Shown piece by piece: positions 34,442 to 45,700 of a stretch of 64,000 nt of DNA (the stretch's first letter is position 1; the number at the start of each line of letters is the position of its first letter). Source of the stretch: Lagopus muta (taxonomy: Eukaryota > Chordata > Aves > Galliformes > Phasianidae). The stretch lies in contig NC_064437.1 of NCBI RefSeq assembly GCF_023343835.1, forward strand, positions 8,025,001 through 8,089,000, read 5' to 3'. The notes below the pieces were generated by a model. That model was not told the origin of the DNA and ran no database searches. It saw nothing but the letters and a program-made list of their open reading frames with translations. A program made the translations under genes and the position numbers.

Positions 34442-36700
34442 GAGACAGCACCTTGCCTGGAAAGCCACCTTCCCGAGGGCTCCCGCGGGGCCTCTGCCGC
34501 CCGGCAGGTGCAAGGAGCGGAGCTGGGACCTGTGGCTACTCAGCCCTCTTCCTAAAGCCGCAGATCCGTGCCCCTTCCCAGGGCAAAGCATTGTGGCCAC
34601 CCCGGTGCGGGGCTGGTGACACAGACAAGACCACCGCATTTTCCCCATCTGTACTGCGAGCAGCGCTCACACGGGTTTTCCTTTCGAGCCTCTGCGTTCC
34701 CGAGGGCTCCCTCTCCCCCGGGAGGTGGGATGCCGGTTTGAGAGGAAGGGGATAGTGGAAAAAGGATGTTCCAAAATCCTTCGGGTACTACTTGGGAACC
34801 CGAGGGGTCCGGGATCCCCTGTCCCACCAACTGCAATTTCAGCCCTCGCATCCGGGGGGCTGGCGGTGCCCCCCTCCAAAAGCTGCGCTCAGCAGTGTGA
34901 GAATCTGTGGTGATGGATTGCCGCTCTCTGCTGTTAACAGGTGCGAGCATTTGGTGATAAAATCTCCAGCACTAATACCGGGGAGCCGGGCCAAACAGCT
35001 GCGCGGCCCCGCTTCCAAATGCCGCTCACAATAATTACTCAAATCCTAACGATCAAACCCTAACGACTCCGTGCATCGGGCCGGTACCGGCTGGGTACCG
35101 CATCCCCGCACGGAGCCAAGCGCATCCTCCGCCCTCGCAGTCAGCGCTGCGCTCGGGAAGGATTCATCGAACGGAAGGAAAAGTCGGTGCAGAACGGGGC
35201 TGAGCGCTTCTCTCGAAGGTGAGAGTGTGTCCTGAGAGAGCTTTTCTGGGTTCTTTCGCTTTTAAACCGCTCTAACGCTCCGTTTAGCAACTTAAACTCG
35301 CCCCTCTCCTACATGTACGTACATCGATGATCGTTCTCCCCATCTGACGCTGCGAAATGCTTTAGGGATGCGGCATCTCTCCTCCCAGCCCCGCGGAAAT
35401 GCGGTGGGGAGAACAAATGGAAGGGAGCGGGGAGGGAGGCAAAGGACCCGAGCCCATTTCCATTTTTATTAAGTAAAATAATAGTTATGCCTCCCCTACA
35501 TAAACGAAAGTGTCATAAAAAATTCCGAAGCAGCTGCCAGAGATTTCGACCACACACACAACGGGCGATTGAATTTCCACTCGGTGCGATCCGGGGCAGA
35601 AAGGAACCGCCGGGAGCTGCTCGTTGTTACTCTGCGGGGGAGGGCTGTGAACGGCGAAACGAGAGGGGACGGCGGGCACGGAGAGCACCGGGCACAGTGG
35701 GCACCGGGCACAGTGGGCACCGCCGCGGCTCTCGGCTGCCCCCAAAGCGCCGCGCCCCGAGTTTGGCACCGCCCGCAAAAACGGCGGAGGGGACCCGGTG
35801 CCTCTTCGCTTTTGTCACGCAAAATCGACCGCGGAAACCAAATTAAAACGAGAAAAAGTACCTAAAAAGCAGCCGTCTTGAAATTAGGAAAGGGAAAACC
35901 TGGGCTGATATGAAGCAGCCGCTGGGATCCCGGGCACCCCGCCGGCCCTACGGGCGCTCCTTGCGCCGAGTGCGGAACGCTGCGGTGTCCCGAAACAGCA
36001 ACCCTACAGATCGACCCCAAAAAGGTCGTCAGCACTGCACGGTCCCCACGCGTGCAGCGGTGGGAGGGATGCCTTACGCCTTGTGCCTTCTTTTCCTTCG
36101 GCAGATCATTAATTTTTTCTGCTCTCCTCTCTGAAATATTTCGCGACGGACGGCCCTTGCCGTCTCCTGTTTTAATCCTAATTCTCTCGCGTCCCACGTT
36201 AAGCTGTGCTATCAGAAGCGCCTGGGGTCGAAAGCTGCCCGGTCCTTAAGTCTTAATAGGGAAACTGGAACAGCCGAAACACGCCGAACAGCGTTTATTT
36301 TCTCCTATTAATGGACTTTCACTGCCTTTCCCTCCTGCTCTAACGCAGCCCCCGTGGGCAGGTTGCTCCTCGCAGTGTCCCCGGGGCTCCAGATCCCCCC
36401 TCCCGGGGTCATCTCTGAACCCCCACCGGCTGCCAAACGGTTTTTTTTTTACCCACGAGGCAAAGCTCGTTCTTTGCCTTCCCTCCCCCCCCCCCCTCTA
36501 TTTGCCGGCTACAAGGAGACAAATACATCAGCGCGGCTGCGAGAAGTCCCCGTCCCGGCCGGAGCGGCCCCCGATAATGGGATTTAACGAAGCAAAGCCC
36601 TGATCCTATACTCTGCTGGGGAAGGGCAGCATCGGGCCCCGCAGCTTCGCCCTGCTCTCGTGGGCATTGCGGGGCTTCGGGTCCTTCCAGAGGGGCTGTT
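34442..36700. other. CpG-rich sequence upstream of FOXD2, no gene recognised
   Basis: In mammals a divergent lncRNA (FOXD2-AS1) starts upstream of FOXD2. Here the CpG-rich sequence extends upstream far enough to host such a promoter on the plus strand, but no exon structure can be read. AT-rich motif islands occur near 35025-35050 (ACAATAATTACTC) and 36300-36315. Confidence 0.4.
35685..35722. repeat. 16-bp tandem repeat
   Basis: GCACCGGGCACAGTGG occurs twice in tandem (35685-35700, 35701-35716) with the first six bases of a third copy. Confidence 0.85.
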
Positions 36701-39700
36701 GGTTCCGCAAGACTTAATCGTTGTTGTTTCCTCGGCAGGGCAGCATCCAAATTCGTTTATTTTGACGTGAAGAGCATCTCCAAGTCCCCTAAGGCTCAGC
36801 GACGGATTTTTCTGTATTACCTCGTTATCAGGCTTGGCTGACCTCTCACTTCTCTCAAAACATGACCAAGACAGACCTGCTGCTGCCCGGGCTGCCCCAG
36901 GGGGCTCTTTTTCCACTTATGTGATTTCCTTTGATATTATTTCTCTCCTTTCCATAGCCAAGGCTCAGACCTTCGCTGCTCCCTGCAGCACAGCCATTAT
37001 TCCCAGCCCCGTAACGTCAAGGTGAGGTGGCAGCTGCTCCCCAGCAGCTCCCAGCACGGGGAGATGGGTGGGAATGGCCAGGTGATGCCAAGTGACCCCA
37101 ATTCCCACTTCGGGGAGCACTGATGCCAAAAGCTTCCGTCCACCCCTGCAGCACTCAGATGTTCACACACCTTTGTTACGTGCTGGGATCTGAGTTTAGG
37201 ACCTTGGCTTTGGACTTGGAGTTCAACAGCTTAATCTGCTGCTCTTTTTTCATTACTGATCCCATCCCACACGGACCTGAAGCCCACCAGGCAAGCTCAT
37301 AACACCCAACTGATTAACTCTGACTTGGTGTAAGCTTTTCTTTGCACACCGTTCTTCAGCAATCCGACATGAAAAGGGATGGATACACAAACTTCCATGA
37401 CTCAGAGGAGCGCAGCGATTTCGAGCCATAAAGCACCAGGTGCACTTTTGAGACTCACCAAATCCAGCTCTCCTGGTTGCCATAAAAAGCACATTAGCCA
37501 AAGGCTGATGCATGTGAAAGGTAATTATGGTCTGGCACATGGCAGCACGCACAGAACAGCCTGGTGACGGTGCCTACCGCACAAGGAAAAATATCCCTGT
37601 GAAAACAAGCCTGCTAAATCATTTCATTCTTCCCTCAATCCCCTGAAAATAGTAGGGAGGATTTTTGGGGGGGGTGGGGATCCATATGGGAAGGAATCAC
37701 ATTTCCCAAAAGTGGGCACACCAGTGCAAGACCATATGGCCAGATTCACATGGCTGTAGTAACCTGTGATGAGGTCTTGTAGTCCAGGTTTCCGTGTTAG
37801 CATTTTGTCATCCCAAATGTGCCCAGGAAACTGATTATTATTGTTATTTTTCCTTCTTTCTGGATGTTCTTTGTACATGGGAGTATCCAGCAATCCTCAT
37901 ACACAGATGAGGTTGGGACAAATCTTGTACAAGATCAGTCCTGCAAATACGCACTGGTACCTACAGATCTGCCTGCAAACAAGTTTGTGGATACATTTTG
38001 CTCTTGGCTTCAGATAAGATGACGTCAGCTGGCAACTATAACGCTGCTACTGCACAGGTTTGATTTCCTCTATTCCCATGTTGGGAAGGAGCTGAATAAA
38101 CAGGGAAAAAGTCTGAAGTCTGCAAAGGAAGGTGAAGCATCTCACCAGAGGCCATGCAGAGCAGCAGAGCCCAGTATCTTAACCCCATCCCCTTATCCAG
38201 CAAATGACAGCCAGGCAGAAAAGAGGCTGTGCAGCTGGTGGACATTTTATCAGATGCAAACAAGTGAAAATACCAAGGCAGGAAGCACTGGAACAGCCCA
38301 GGGCTGAAGCTGCACAGTGATCAAACTCAGCTCCAGTGCTCCCAGCACACAGCTGTGGGTGACAATGCCCCACTGTGTCCCCAACTCATTACAGTGTCAC
38401 CCCACAGTCTGGCACTGCAGGAAGCAGTTCTCCATTTCTATAACATAGATGCACAATAGGTAAAAGGAATACACAAGAAATCCATCCCTGGCAGCTCCAG
38501 ATCATTGTGAACATCCCCTATGCTTTTCTTCACACCACCAAAAGAAATTGCTGTCCTAAGCTGAACAGAGGATGAGAGAGGGAAAGCTGTTAACATGCAG
38601 AAGCTGCACTGAGGGCTGCTGAAGGAAGGCTGATGCTTCACATCTGGCTTTACACTTCTGGAAAAGACCTGATTTCTGCTCAGCATCACCCAGCCAACCG
38701 CATCCTACTAACCCACAGCCTAGATGTCAACTTACAATTGCATTAGAAGAGGGCAGAAAGCATCAGGGTAAAACATCCCATTGAAAATACATCACTTGGG
38801 TCCAGCAGGGCAATGGCTGAGCTGCAGGTGGGGATGGGAGTGGGATGAGGGTTAAATGCTCTTTGTCCCCAGGACCAGCCGCAGGCTCAGGACCCCACTG
38901 CACAGCAGGCTGTGGGCTGCCGGCAACGCTTGCTGTGCAGAGATAAGCGTGCCATCTAGAGGAAATCCCCTTCATCGCCAGGTCTGGCAGCTGAAAATTA
39001 TCCAATAAAGGATAATTAACCCTTGGCTTTGGAGAAAATCCTCCAGCCTGCTCTGAGGTGCTTGCACAGGCACGCTGTGAGGGGCTGGTGATGTGCTGAG
39101 GTATCACAGCAAGTGCTCCAGGGCCACAACTAGGATGTCCACTCACCCTGACATGGGCATTTGGATGGAAAGGTGGAGAAGGAAATGTGTTCTTCCCACA
39201 CCCCATGCATCTGCCTGCCTCTGGGGGAGGTACAAAGTGGGCACGTAACACAGTGTCTGTATCATATAATGTGCTCCAGTGCAGCCAGCAGTGGTCCCAA
39301 ACCCAAGAGTGAACATGGTTGCTATGGGCACCCTTGCCATCAGCATCTCTGGATCTGGGAGATGCAATGAGAGTCCATGGGGGCAGCAGCAGCATGGGTC
39401 TTGCACCCTCCTATAGTCAGGGTCAGCCCCACCAAACACTTGTATCCCAAGCACACAAATCCATCCAGCCCTAAAGATAACTGAAAAACAGTGATCTAGA
39501 TCCAAGCATGGGGACAGATGCTTCTGCCCACTGGGAGGCTGTCTTATGTAAATGGGAAAAAGTAAAAATAAATTAATTTTTTAAAAAAAGCAATTTTGCC
39601 TTGCAAAACATGTTCAGGGACAGAGAAGGAGCAGGGAAGGTCTCACATGAGGGAAACCTTATTCTGCAGGAAAAGCAGGTGCATGCTCATGCAAAAAGCA

Positions 39701-39935
39701 CCTGGAGAGGAGGAGCTGTGTGGCACTGAGTTGCTCATGTGCTGTTTCCTGCACCTTCCCTGCCTACACTGCTCCTGACCTCCCATGTGCTGGTGCCCCC
39801 ATGCAGAGACAGATTTGGGTGTCCCCTGGCTTGAAGTAGGTGCCTCTGAGCACTGCATCACGCTGGAAGCTCGTGCACTTCATAAGTCTTGTATTTCCTA
39901 TCACTGCAGAGAGGAACCTCGTCGTAATAAAAATC
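36701..39935. other. Intergenic between FOXE3 and FOXD2, no gene recognised
   Basis: Ordinary sequence without CpG enrichment. A possible element lies at 36760-36860 (GACGTGAAG, TATTACCTCGTTATC). Open frames are short and unremarkable, and no CR1 relic was seen. Confidence 0.5.
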
Positions 39936-40065
39936 TGGGCTCCAATCCTACAAACACTTATGCCTGAGCTTAACTCTAAGCACGTGAGCCGTCAAAGGGG
40001 ACCATTCATGTGCTTAAAATTTAAGCATGTGCTTAAGCGTCTGCAAACCTGGAGTCCATCAGCGT
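39936..40065 (-). mobile_element. Relic of an ancient amniote interspersed repeat
   Basis: Phrases such as CAATCCTACAAACACTTATG, GAGCTTAACTCTAAGCACGT and TGTGCTTAAAATTTAAGCAT, ending near GTCTGCAAACC, match a repeat I recall as common in turtles and crocodilians. Its copies read CCTGCAAACACTTATGCATG, then TGCTTAACTTTA, then a region around GACTTCAATGGGAC and back to GCTTAAAGTTAAGC. The element is internally near-palindromic. I cannot name the family with certainty, and strand is nominal. Confidence 0.5.
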
Positions 40066-40079
40066 GGGGATTTGTGCAC

Positions 40080-40400
40080 TAAGCCCATATTCTGAGTCAT
40101 TATCCTTTTCATGTCTTCTCCGGTATTTCAGAAGATGCTTCAAAGAGGAATTTTCAAGTTCTTCAATAAACTTTGCCTTCCCGAGCAGCCGGGATTCCTG
40201 CCTATTCTATGGGGCAATTCTCCTGCCCTGCATCCCCTCCCCCTGTCCGCGATAATCCGGTGCTATTTCATGCTTGGCCAGACAATTAAGCCCTCTTGCT
40301 GCTTGGCTCTGTCTTTGTTATGTATAATTGTTCCAAATAATTAGCCACTATTGCACGCTATTCTGAAACGACTTTGTATTGCAATTATACTTAGATGGTG
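40080..40400. promoter_or_regulatory. Strong candidate enhancer between FOXE3 and FOXD2
   Basis: A 320-bp block with dense motifs: GAGTCATTATCC, CAGACAATTAAGCCC, GTCTTTGTTATGTATAATTG (SOX-like), CCAAATAATTAGCC, ACTTTGTATTGCAATTATAC. It has no simple repeat and its texture differs from both flanks. It sits about 3.8 kb past the FOXE3 stop and about 6 kb upstream of the FOXD2 promoter, so it could serve either gene. It directly follows the ancient repeat relic. Confidence 0.45.
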
Positions 40401-43400
40401 AGCATCAGTCGAGGGAGAATCCAAGCAGCAGACAGCCCAGAAAGAGAGGGCTGGCTGAGATGCTGCTTGGAGCTGCTCTGTGGCGGTGGGATCTTGTCCA
40501 GGTGTCACCTGGCTGCCACCTCGTGGGTGCTGCCCACAGTGCAGCAGGTAGAGCCGTGCTCGCTGCCATCACCTCCATTGGGATATGGCCAAGTGGATGG
40601 GTTGGACACCTCTGGGCAAAGAAGGCAATGCACTGAAGCTTTGGGATGCGTTTGGGCTCTGGGAGCTGAATGTTCCCAAACTGGGTCTTTGGGTACTTCA
40701 GGGATGGTGGAACGTATGATTCCCAGTGAGGAGATGGATCCAGCAGCCCTGTTTGCTAACCTGCAAATGTGTGTCTGCTGTGGATAAGTGCCAGATGGGG
40801 TGCTCAGGAGTTACATCTCCACGTGAGGCATCTTTCTGAAAATCAAAATGACGTGGTGCAACAGTGTCACCTTATTGATACTCAATCTCTTGTCTCTCAA
40901 GCTGGGAATATCTGAGAAGGACATAACCAGAAACATGGGTTGGTCTGATCTGCACTGGTAAATTAATTCCTCCGACATCATACGCTGTTTCCTTCCAGCC
41001 AGCAGAGCTGATGCGAACTGGAAAAGAGCATTCCCAGGTGTTGTACATAACCAGCTCAGGTACACCTTTTCTCCATGCAACATGGGCCAGGGCTGCTTCT
41101 TGGTGTTGGGTGTTACAGGGTTACTTCAATACATTCATAAAAGTCAAATTGTAATGTTACAATTTCTTAGTCTCAATGATGAGACTGGGAAATAAATAAT
41201 CTTTGATGCTCTCTCAGGAGCTTGCAGGTCCCCATTCCCAGCCTGGAGGTTGCATCCCACTTGCTGCTCTGATAAATAACTGAGTGAATCCCTTTCCCTC
41301 TGGTCTCGACTGTGCCCCAAGCCTCCGTGACACCCTGCTGTGTCTCGATGAGGACAAATGCTAGAAGGCCACACAAGGAGCACCCTCAGGTCCCCTTGCC
41401 CAGCATGAAGCTGGTGAGGGGGAGCTCAGGGGCTCTGTAAGCCGCCCCCCCCGAGCCGGTCGGAAGCGGCTTCCCAGGGATTTCCACTGGAGGTCAGTGT
41501 TGGCCCGAGCACGGGGGCTGTCACTCAGGGCCACCTCGTCCCTGTCCCGGGGTCGGCACTGATGGAGCCTCTGGATGCGTTTGTAGAAGGGTTCTTGGGT
41601 GGGACAGCAGCGCCACATTGGCTGCGGGATTTGATCTGGTCATCGCGTCACACTTGTGGAGAGGCCAAAGTCAGGGTTGTGTTGGGTGGTGGTGTATAAG
41701 GGAACCTAAATATGAGGGGGTAGAGGTGATGATTCAACACCACCACCCCCCTCCCCCCCCCAAGACACAATGCTCAGCCAGCCCTTGTTGCCTTACACCG
41801 ATTTACTCCAAGCTTTCATCAGCCAACAAAGTCCATCTCTGCTGGTTGCACTACACCCACCACCCATTGCCCATCACTGGTTGGATTTAAAGGCTCAATC
41901 CTGACCTCTTCCTTTAAGATGGACAAACTTTCGGCCCTCTCCAAGTGATGTATTCACAAGGGACAAAGCATTGCATAAAACAAAGTCATTAATGTCTAAA
42001 ATGTCCATCCCTGGAGTTGGCAGTGGACAACTGGCAGCATCCAGACAGAATCAGACACTACTGGAGGACCAACAAGTCCTTCACGAAATGTCCTCCTGTT
42101 ACAGTCCCCGCTGATGCCCTGTTTATTTGCACCCAAGTGCTCCCTGGGCTGTTGGGATTTCTGAAGGGAAAACAACTCCTGGTTCCAAACATAAGAGACG
42201 TGAATCCACCCCAATTTTTTAAGGGCTACTCTGTGAGGAGGCACCTGCGATGGCCCCATCACCAAACCAATCTCTTTGGCACCCTTGATCCCAAAGGATC
42301 ACACTCACTGCACAATAGCAGAGAGCAAAGAAAGTCTTACCTCTGGCTTTTTGTGTGTGCTGGATGGGGATGGTTATGCATGTCATTACTTAATGTTCTC
42401 AGAACTCCCTGGATGTTGTTAAGTAAAGAGCAGAGGATTTCAAAGGAGACTCGGTTTCACAGCCCAAATCTGAGTGATAATTACTCCTATTTCTTTCAAA
42501 TCCCTCTTTTTCATGAAACACATATACTGAAAAGACACTAAAACAGGCGAAGGGCACAGGCATAAACTTTACAAAGCTTAAAACTACTCTGTCTCAGCAC
42601 AGCTCATGCTTTACATGACACCTTAATCCTACTCATTTGCTAGATTCACCCTAACTGTAAACAAAGCTTTGAAATGAAAGCTTAAATCCTAGTTGGGATA
42701 CATTAAGTTAACCAGGAAGACACTCTTAAGGCATTAGTGCAATGACAATCACAGTATGAGTGCCAGAGGCTTGTGCATGGGGGGATTAATATCTGAAGGG
42801 AGAAGAAAAGGGGTCTGGTCTCTATGCTTCGCAGCCTCTTTGGCTAACAGCCTGCAGCGAGGGGGCTGTGTGCTGCTTGTGGGGTGCTGGGGCTGCCTGA
42901 AGGGGGCCTCGGGGGACCCACAGCTGGATGCTGCACCCCAACATCTGGGTATCTCAGCATCTGGGTGCTGCCCCCCAGCATCTGGACCACGCACCAGTTT
43001 GGGATCATCCACTCTCCCCAAGCTATGTCCTTTTGCTACCACCTATGCAAGGCTCCAGTGGGATTGGGGAAGAGCAGGCTCAGCACAGCACTAGGTTTCC
43101 AAGCACCAATCTGGAGAACAGCAGCACCACCTGCCCGCCCCACCACCATTTTTCCTTTGCACGGCACCTGGCTTTGCCCTAGGAACCCCCTTGTGCACTG
43201 CCAGCCCGTAGCCCCCAGCCTGGAGAAAAGCAGCTTCTTCTCTCCCCTTCCACACCAACGTCACATTCAATTCTTACAGCATGCATAGGATAAAGGAATG
43301 AAGAGGCACAAGTGAGAGCTCCCACCACGGGGACACAATCCAGCAGCAGGGAACACCTGCCTCACTGCCTAGCTGGGCACTGGGGACAGTCCTATAAATA

Positions 43401-43613
43401 AACAGCATCAGGATGGGCAGTGAATGCATTGGGTTTTAATTGATGCTGTGCCAAGGGAGGAAAGGTCTGATCTAATTTGGGGTGCTAAATAGGGGTATCA
43501 CCTGCAAGGGACTCCTGCTGTGCCAATGGAAAGGTACACTCTGCAGCTCCCTGGTGATGAAGAGCTCAACTGCATTCTTCCCACAGCCCAGCAGCACTTA
43601 GCTCCCATTCACT
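40401..43613. other. Intergenic, no gene recognised
   Basis: Ordinary sequence with short C-rich simple stretches (about 41741-41761). A possible AT-rich element lies at about 42640-42720. No gene or identifiable transposon was seen. Confidence 0.5.
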
Positions 43614-43791
43614 TTTATTTAAAAAAAAAAAAAACAAAACCAAATATATAAAATAGCTTTAAAAAGCATCGCTAAAAGTACAAGTCCTGCAGTGGAGGCA
43701 CAACAGCAGCACAATAACACGAGCAGAGGATTTCCTTTGGTTGGAGCAGGGGAATGGCAGCACTGGACAGGTTGGAAAGAAAAGCTTTATT
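43614..43791 (-). terminator. Candidate FOXE3 poly(A) signals (two AATAAA)
   Basis: TTTATT on plus occurs at 43786-43791 and 43614-43619. On the gene strand these are AATAAA about 450 and 625 nt past the FOXE3 stop. Either would end a short 3' UTR. An A14 run on plus (about 43621-43634) sits beside the distal one. The sequence cannot show which is used. Confidence 0.45.
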
Positions 43792-44240
43792 TTAAAAAAG
43801 TCTTTTCTAACAGTGAAAGTCATTTTTCAACATAGAAAAAGGAAGTAGTCAAGGTGTTTTGTTTTTTCCTATGGGGGAATAAGAGGATAAACACCTTAGA
43901 TATTGTTTTAAAATTGGTTTAGTGGGGTTTTTTTGGTGACTCATTCCAGTGATGAATGAGCACCCAGGGAAGAGGAGAAAGCCCTTTTGTGGACCATTCC
44001 TTGCTTTTGGGGTTCCTGCCCATTGCACCATGCGAGCATTGCCTCCAGGAGGAACCTCCTCTCCAACTGAACACAGCTGGGAAAGAGGAGTCAGATTTTG
44101 GTCCCCTTCACCGCGCACACAGGGTTGTGTCTGCACACAGCCAAAGAGCAGGAACCTCATCCCACCCACTCAATCCCCACTATGGGGACGTGTTCACACA
44201 TCCATCCACGGGATCCATGGCGCATCCATCCTTGGACCCA

Positions 44241-45404
44241 TCACATGTACCGCTCCAGGCCGGTGGTGAAGTTGGGCTGCCTGCTGTAGGCATTGCCGGA
44301 GCTGAACTGGCCGAGGGGCGATGCGGGGAGCCCCAGCAGCTGCTCGTTGTGCTCAGGGCAGGCAGTGGGGCGCACAGTGGGCAGCGCCAGTCTGCTGGGA
44401 GCCCCGTAGAGCTGTGGGCTGCCGGGTGAGTAGCTGCCCTGCCCTACGGGTAGATGGGGCGGCGAGGCAGCATAAGGGTATGCCAAAGCGTTGGGGCCGG
44501 CTCGGCTCAGCAAACCAGGACTGACGGGCTGCGGCTGGAAGCAGGGAGGCTCCGAGGTGCCGGCGGAGCAGCTGGGGGCTAGTTCGGTCCCAGTTAAGCC
44601 CAGAGAGGGGTGGGCCAGCTCGGCAGGCGGCGAGGGCTGCAGGGCCTGCTGCCCGCTGATCAGGCTGTCAATGCTGAACATCCGCGAGTGCTGTGCCGGC
44701 GGTGCCACCCCGGTTGCGTAGGGATGGAAGACGGTGCCCGAGAGCTGCGGGCTGTAGGCGGGCGAGCAGAGGGCATTTGGGTAGGGGGTGGCGGCAGCCA
44801 TCGGGCGGACGGCGGGAGGTGGGGTGAAGGCGCTGGAGTTCTGCATGTAGCCAGGGTAGGTGGTGATGTCGGTGCGCTTGAAGCGTTTCCTCCGGCGCAG
44901 GAAGCTGCCGTTGTCGAACATGTCCTCGGCGGCAGGGTCCAGCGTCCAGTAGTTGCCTTTCCCGGGGTGGCCGGGCTCCCGGGGGATCTTGACGAAGCAA
45001 TCGTTGAGGGTGAGGTTGTGGCGGATGCTGTTCTGCCACTTCTTGGGGTTCTCCCGGTAAAAAGGGAAGCGCTCGGTGATGAACTTATAGATGCCCCCCA
45101 AAGTGAGCTTCCTCTCGGCGGCGTTGGCGATGGCCATGGCGATGAGGGCGATATAGGAGTAGGGCGGTTTGCCCCGCTGCACCGGCCGTTTCCTCCGGCG
45201 GCCCCCGGCGGGAGGCGGCGGCTCCTCGGGAGGCGGAGGAGGCAGCGGGGAGCTGCTCCCGGCACCTCGCGGCTCCGGCTTCACCTGGGAGGTGGGGGTG
45301 GAACCCCGGGGAGGCCCGGGAGAGCCGGGGCTGGCCGAGGCGGCGGGGCCGGCCGCCGGCAGCGTGCACATGCCTCGCAGGCAGGGGAAGCCGGCCGCGT
45401 TCAT
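44241..45404 (-). CDS. FOXE3: Forkhead transcription factor FOXE3 (single exon, intact)
   Basis: This 387-residue nuclear protein is the FOXE-class regulator known for proliferation and survival of the lens epithelium. A Pro/Gly-rich N-terminus contains VKPEP (41-45), which fits a sumoylation consensus, and a basic cluster RRRKR (69-73). The forkhead domain covers about residues 79-177, starting [20 protein letters not shown] and including [20 protein letters not shown], and ends in the basic RRRKRFKR. An eh1-like FSIDSLIS lies at 243-250. The last residues, [16 protein letters not shown], closely resemble the mammalian FOXE3 terminus and differ from FOXE1, which decides the paralogue. FOXE1 is otherwise the closest relative in the forkhead domain. 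The start at 45404 gives the expected GFP-containing N-terminus; an in-frame ATG at residue 12 is a weaker alternative. No frame problem is seen. FOXD2 follows about 10.6 kb downstream on the same strand, as in mammals. Confidence 0.95.
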   Translation of the reverse strand: MNAAGFPCLRGMCTLPAAGPAASASPGSPGPPRGSTPTSQVKPEPRGAGSSSPLPPPPPEEPPPPAGGRRRKRPVQRGKPPYSYIALIAMAIANAAERKLTLGGIYKFITERFPFYRENPKKWQNSIRHNLTLNDCFVKIPREPGHPGKGNYWTLDPAAEDMFDNGSFLRRRKRFKRTDITTYPGYMQNSSAFTPPPAVRPMAAATPYPNALCSPAYSPQLSGTVFHPYATGVAPPAQHSRMFSIDSLISGQQALQPSPPAELAHPSLGLTGTELAPSCSAGTSEPPCFQPQPVSPGLLSRAGPNALAYPYAASPPHLPVGQGSYSPGSPQLYGAPSRLALPTVRPTACPEHNEQLLGLPASPLGQFSSGNAYSRQPNFTTGLERYM

Positions 45405-45559
45405 ATACGGCCGGAGGGGTAGGGGTAAAGCGGGGGGGGCGGAAGGAGTAAAAGCCCCCCGCCCAAGGGGAAAGGGAAAGGGAGGGGAAGGGAAAAGGGG
45501 GGAAATGAGCGCAGCGGCAGCACCCGGCTATGGGGAGCAGGGCCCCGAGCTGCTTTGTA

Positions 45560-45566
45560 ATATATA
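45560..45566 (-). promoter_or_regulatory. Putative FOXE3 TATA box
   Basis: The minus strand reads CCCTATATATTACAAAG, giving TATATAT about 156 bp upstream of the FOXE3 ATG, flanked upstream by dense G/C-rich sequence with Sp1-like GC boxes (45570-45650). A TSS near 45530 would leave a short 5' UTR of about 130 nt with no upstream ATG. Position and composition fit a TATA promoter inside a CpG island. Confidence 0.5.
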
Positions 45567-45700
45567 GGGCGGCCGCCCCCCCAACCCACCCCGGAGCCCG
45601 GCCCCTCTCCCCGGGGGCCGCGGGGGGGAGGCCGCCGAGGATGGGACCGTTCTCCCACGGGTAAATCCCCCGGCCTCTCTCTGGGGTTTTCTTTGGCAGC

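Larger units (their letters stand above)
22950..36700. other. Extended CpG-rich domain around FOXD2
   Basis: CpG dinucleotides and G/C runs become frequent near 22.95 kb and stay so to about 36.7 kb, in contrast to AT-richer flanks. The domain includes the FOXD2 gene, about 8 kb downstream of it and about 2.5 kb upstream of its TATA box. Developmental transcription-factor genes commonly lie in such long unmethylated, Polycomb-marked domains, which is the likely meaning here. Borders are estimated by eye. The many long open frames inside it follow from scarcity of AT-rich stop codons; apart from FOXD2 no gene was recognised. Confidence 0.7.
44240..45700. other. CpG island covering FOXE3
   Basis: GC- and CpG-rich sequence runs from the FOXE3 stop codon to about 300 bp upstream of its ATG. 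It is much shorter than the FOXD2 domain and is separated from it by about 7.5 kb of ordinary sequence. Borders are approximate. Confidence 0.7.
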
